A stretch of DNA of 37,539 nt from Promethearchaeota archaeon (GTDB lineage Archaea; Asgardarchaeota; Lokiarchaeia; Sigyniarchaeales; SOKP01): NCBI GenBank assembly GCA_029838195.1, contig JALGVJ010000034.1, forward strand, positions 1-37,539, read 5' to 3'. How positions within the stretch are numbered: the stretch's first letter is position 1; every line of letters starts with the position of its first letter. A program made the position numbers and the translations under genes. Below, piece after piece: positions 35,701-37,539 of the stretch. Below the pieces are notes generated by a model. That model made no database searches and was not told the DNA's origin. It saw only the letters and a list, made by a program, of their open reading frames with translations.

Positions 35701-35877
35701 TTTTTTCCCCCTATTGTTTTTTTTAATTTCACTCATTTTTTCCCCTTATTTTTTTTTAAAAACTTTTTTATATTTTTTTAATATTTTTTAATAATTTAAA
35801 TTTTTGGAAATAAGTATTATAAAGATTGAGTTGTAAAACAAAAAGATTTTTTAAAAACTTTAAAATAATTTTTGAAA

Positions 35878-36171
35878 TTAATCAGTTATCTCTGAAAGCA
35901 TCTCTTTAAAACAACGAGTTTCATTATATAAAAAATATAAATATAAAATCACGGATTCTTCTAAAAATTCCAAGTATTCATTTAGAATATATTCTAAATT
36001 ATTAAGAATTAACAAACAAGTAATTCTCATTTTGAATATCTGTCTATGAAAGTTTTTATTTTTTAATTCTTCCCCCCGATCTAATGAAAAAATTTCTTTT
36101 TGAAGAACTAACTCATAAAACTCATTATAGTTAAAATTAACAAAAAATTCACACTCAATATCATTAATCAT
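35878..36171 (-). CDS. Small hypothetical protein with leaderless promoter (97 residues)
   Basis: No family recognised. The protein is predicted helical, rich in Glu, Leu, Tyr and Phe, with three scattered cysteines and no clear membrane segment. The central ITCLLILNNLEYILNEYLEFLE looks amphipathic. A TATA box TTTATAAA is centred 27 bases from the ATG, the exact spacing for a leaderless transcript, and this supports it as real. It lies 141 bases upstream of the GTPase gene on the same strand and could be functionally linked, though that gene appears to have its own promoter. Confidence 0.5.
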   Translation of the reverse strand: MINDIECEFFVNFNYNEFYELVLQKEIFSLDRGEELKNKNFHRQIFKMRITCLLILNNLEYILNEYLEFLEESVILYLYFLYNETRCFKEMLSEITD

Positions 36172-36193
36172 TTTGAAAAATCTATTATTAAAA

Positions 36194-36201
36194 TTTATAA
36201 A
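36194..36201 (-). promoter_or_regulatory. Leaderless promoter, TATA box TTTATAAA
   Basis: GGTTTATAAATTT on the minus strand, with a purine-rich stretch just upstream, is centred 27 bases from the ATG at 36171. This implies that transcription begins at or within a few bases of the start codon. Confidence 0.55.
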
Positions 36202-36376
36202 CCCTCAACCCCTTTTTAAATTTTTTTGTAATCAATTTTCGAGTTTCTGTTTTTATCTTATAATTTTTTAAAACCAAATTAATGATTTTTTTTATGTATA
36301 TAAATTTTTGTAAATGAAAAATTTGAGTAATTTCACAAATGAATGAAGAATTATAAATATTTTCGTGGCTCTTCAT

Positions 36377-36819
36377 TCATTGACGTGTTCTTCCCATCCT
36401 TCTTTCTCTTTCCTCTAATCTACCACGCAATATGAAATATCCTTCTCGGGATTTTGTCGCTTTGCATGAATTCACATTTTTCTCCTAGCAGCATCTTGAA
36501 ATCTGCAATATAACAATCAAAAACCTAATTTAAAACTCCTTCATTTTCTATATTCATATCAGGAAGAAAGAAAAAGAAATATAAACCTCTCTGGAGAACA
36601 ATAACGGCCCACAGTCAGAATGAACCCTCCATTTATTTAGTAAAAAATCTTTTTTTTTCTTGCCGGGTCGTTCACATATTTATTTTCATCCCGAATTGGG
36701 ATTCCTTTTCCCCATTTGAGGGAAATCCTTATGTTTTCTTTCCCTTATATTTCTTTTCTAATATCATGAAAGCCTTTTTCCCCATCCTCACCTCGAGAGC
36801 TTATCAGAAATGGTTTCAT
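36377..36819 (-). pseudogene. Possible decayed gene, identity unknown
   Basis: A leftward frame begins at ATG 36819 (MKPFLISSRGEDGEKGF) and continues past two TAA stops with protein-like text, including KWGKGIPIRDENKYVNDPAR and GGFILTVGRYCSPERF. In another frame it ends near 36377 with EGYFILRGRLEERERRMGR and TGA. A TATA-like element (TATATAAA, 36855-36862; it reads well on both strands) sits about 40 bases upstream. No family is recognised. In AT-rich DNA such text can arise by chance, so this is weak. The G+C is somewhat higher than in the flanking non-coding DNA. Confidence 0.25.
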
Positions 36820-36862
36820 CTTTTTTTTTTTAATAAAGGGGAAAGGAAGCTTTCTATATAAA

Positions 36863-37300
36863 TATCATGGGATTATGCATTTTTTAAATTTATCAAGTGG
36901 AATTAATAATAATTTTTAGGATATCCAAGTTTGTCCTATTTTTTTGCTAACTAGTAACGACTGTAATGGAGCTTGCCAGCTTATTTAAATTTAAAAATTT
37001 TAAATTTAACTTATTATTTGGAATTATTTCTTAACTTTCATTATAATATCTTTTCATATTAAAGGTTTTATGAATATTTTTAACAATTTTATATTATAAA
37101 GTTTTAGTTTAATTGTTTATATTTTTTAATATTTCTAAATTCCAATAAGAACCTTTAATATTTCTGATTTACGAAAAAGAAAAATTTATAAAGAAAATGG
37201 ATTATCATTAATTTAACAAAACCAATAAAAATATAAATATAAAAGGTTCATAAAAGCCAATTTAAAACATTAAAATTTTTCTAAAAAGAGGTTAAAAAAA
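36863..37300. other. AT-rich intergenic region
   Basis: About 440 bases with no gene on either strand. Near its right end, AAATATAAATATAAAAGG (around 37228-37245) could be the TATA region of the gene starting at 37301. A GAGGT ribosome site lies at 37289-37293. Confidence 0.4.
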
Positions 37301-37539
37301 ATGGTTAGTTATAAACAACTAATTGATATTTCAAACGCAACGATTTTATCGTTGTTTAAAGCAATGAAAAATTTGGGGATAAATTTTGATATCGTCTGGA
37401 ATGAAATGGCTTTTACATTCAGAGGTTTATTAAAGGATACGGATCTCCTTTTCGAAGGATCAAACGTTAATGAGATTGCAAATAGCTTCGCAGCAAAGAT
37501 GAAGGAAATCGGCCTTTGTCAAAGAGTTGAGCTCGAGGA
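37301..37539 (+). CDS. Unidentified protein, 5' part only
   Basis: The first 79 codons of a gene cut by the window edge. It starts at ATG 37301, with GAGGT 7 bases upstream as a ribosome site. The visible part begins MVSYKQLIDISNATILSLF and continues through FDIVWNEMAFTFRGLLKDTD to NEIANSFAAKMKEIGLCQRV. It is soluble, mixed helical, with one cysteine. The frame is open to the last base and its codon use matches the other genes, so it is real. I do not recognise the family from this fragment; a V4R-like or transcriptional-regulator protein is conceivable but unsupported. Confidence 0.7.
   Translation, partial: MVSYKQLIDISNATILSLFKAMKNLGINFDIVWNEMAFTFRGLLKDTDLLFEGSNVNEIANSFAAKMKEIGLCQRVELE

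Noticed and set aside
36188..36376. 62-codon leftward frame
   Set aside because: It overlaps the TATA box of the 97-residue gene, has biased Lys/Ile content typical of AT-rich non-coding DNA, and has no promoter or ribosome site.

Overview
The window is AT-rich archaeal DNA and most likely comes from an Asgard archaeon of the Lokiarchaeota type. The evidence is an archaeal-type ribosomal protein uS2, archaeal LeuC/LeuD-type dehydratase subunits, TATA boxes about 25-30 bases before start codons, and a Ras-superfamily GTPase directly followed by a Roadblock/LC7 protein. Corrinoid and UroD-family methyltransferase genes and decayed beta-oxidation genes also fit. The phylum is an inference, since no marker tree can be made here. 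I recognised no tRNA, rRNA, CRISPR array or insertion sequence.

Left part (1-8.3 kb), housekeeping genes: a membrane protein and a thymidylate kinase share a 40-base divergent promoter. They are followed by a membrane-anchored M28 peptidase, an adjacent LeuC/LeuD-type pair, an HD-domain phosphohydrolase, a small membrane protein, uS2 with a long acidic N-terminal extension, and a CooC-like nickel-insertion ATPase.

The most unusual locus is 8.4-10.6 kb. A mercuric reductase (merA, with its C-terminal Cys-Cys pair) lies downstream of a 63-codon reading frame that looks at first like a pseudogene. It encodes a GDCCVxC-type small metal-binding protein. Its only internal stops are four in-frame TGA codons, three of which fall where the family has cysteine. 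It has a TATA box before it, and after its TAA stop there is a hairpin with a eukaryote-like AUGA / AA / GA SECIS arrangement. I read it as a candidate multi-selenocysteine protein paired with mercury reduction.

Middle part (11-26 kb): an acetolactate-synthase-like ThDP enzyme, a membrane-anchored alpha/beta hydrolase, a TetR regulator, an orphan N6-adenine DNA methyltransferase, a second M28 peptidase, an IlvD/Edd dehydratase whose motifs resemble the sugar-acid branch, and two convergent Gfo/Idh/MocA oxidoreductases. These are followed by remnants of a crotonase and a thiolase on either side of an intact HSL-type esterase, which indicates recent loss of a fatty-acid or acyl-CoA module.

Right part (26-37.5 kb): a corrinoid protein, a GH94-type glycoside phosphorylase and a UroD-family methyltransferase lie in one direction, with a divergent GH2 beta-mannosidase. 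Together they suggest glycan breakdown coupled to methyl-group transfer. After them come the Roadblock/GTPase pair, a small orphan gene with a leaderless promoter, a 1.1-kb region holding only a doubtful gene remnant, and the start of an unidentified gene cut by the window edge.
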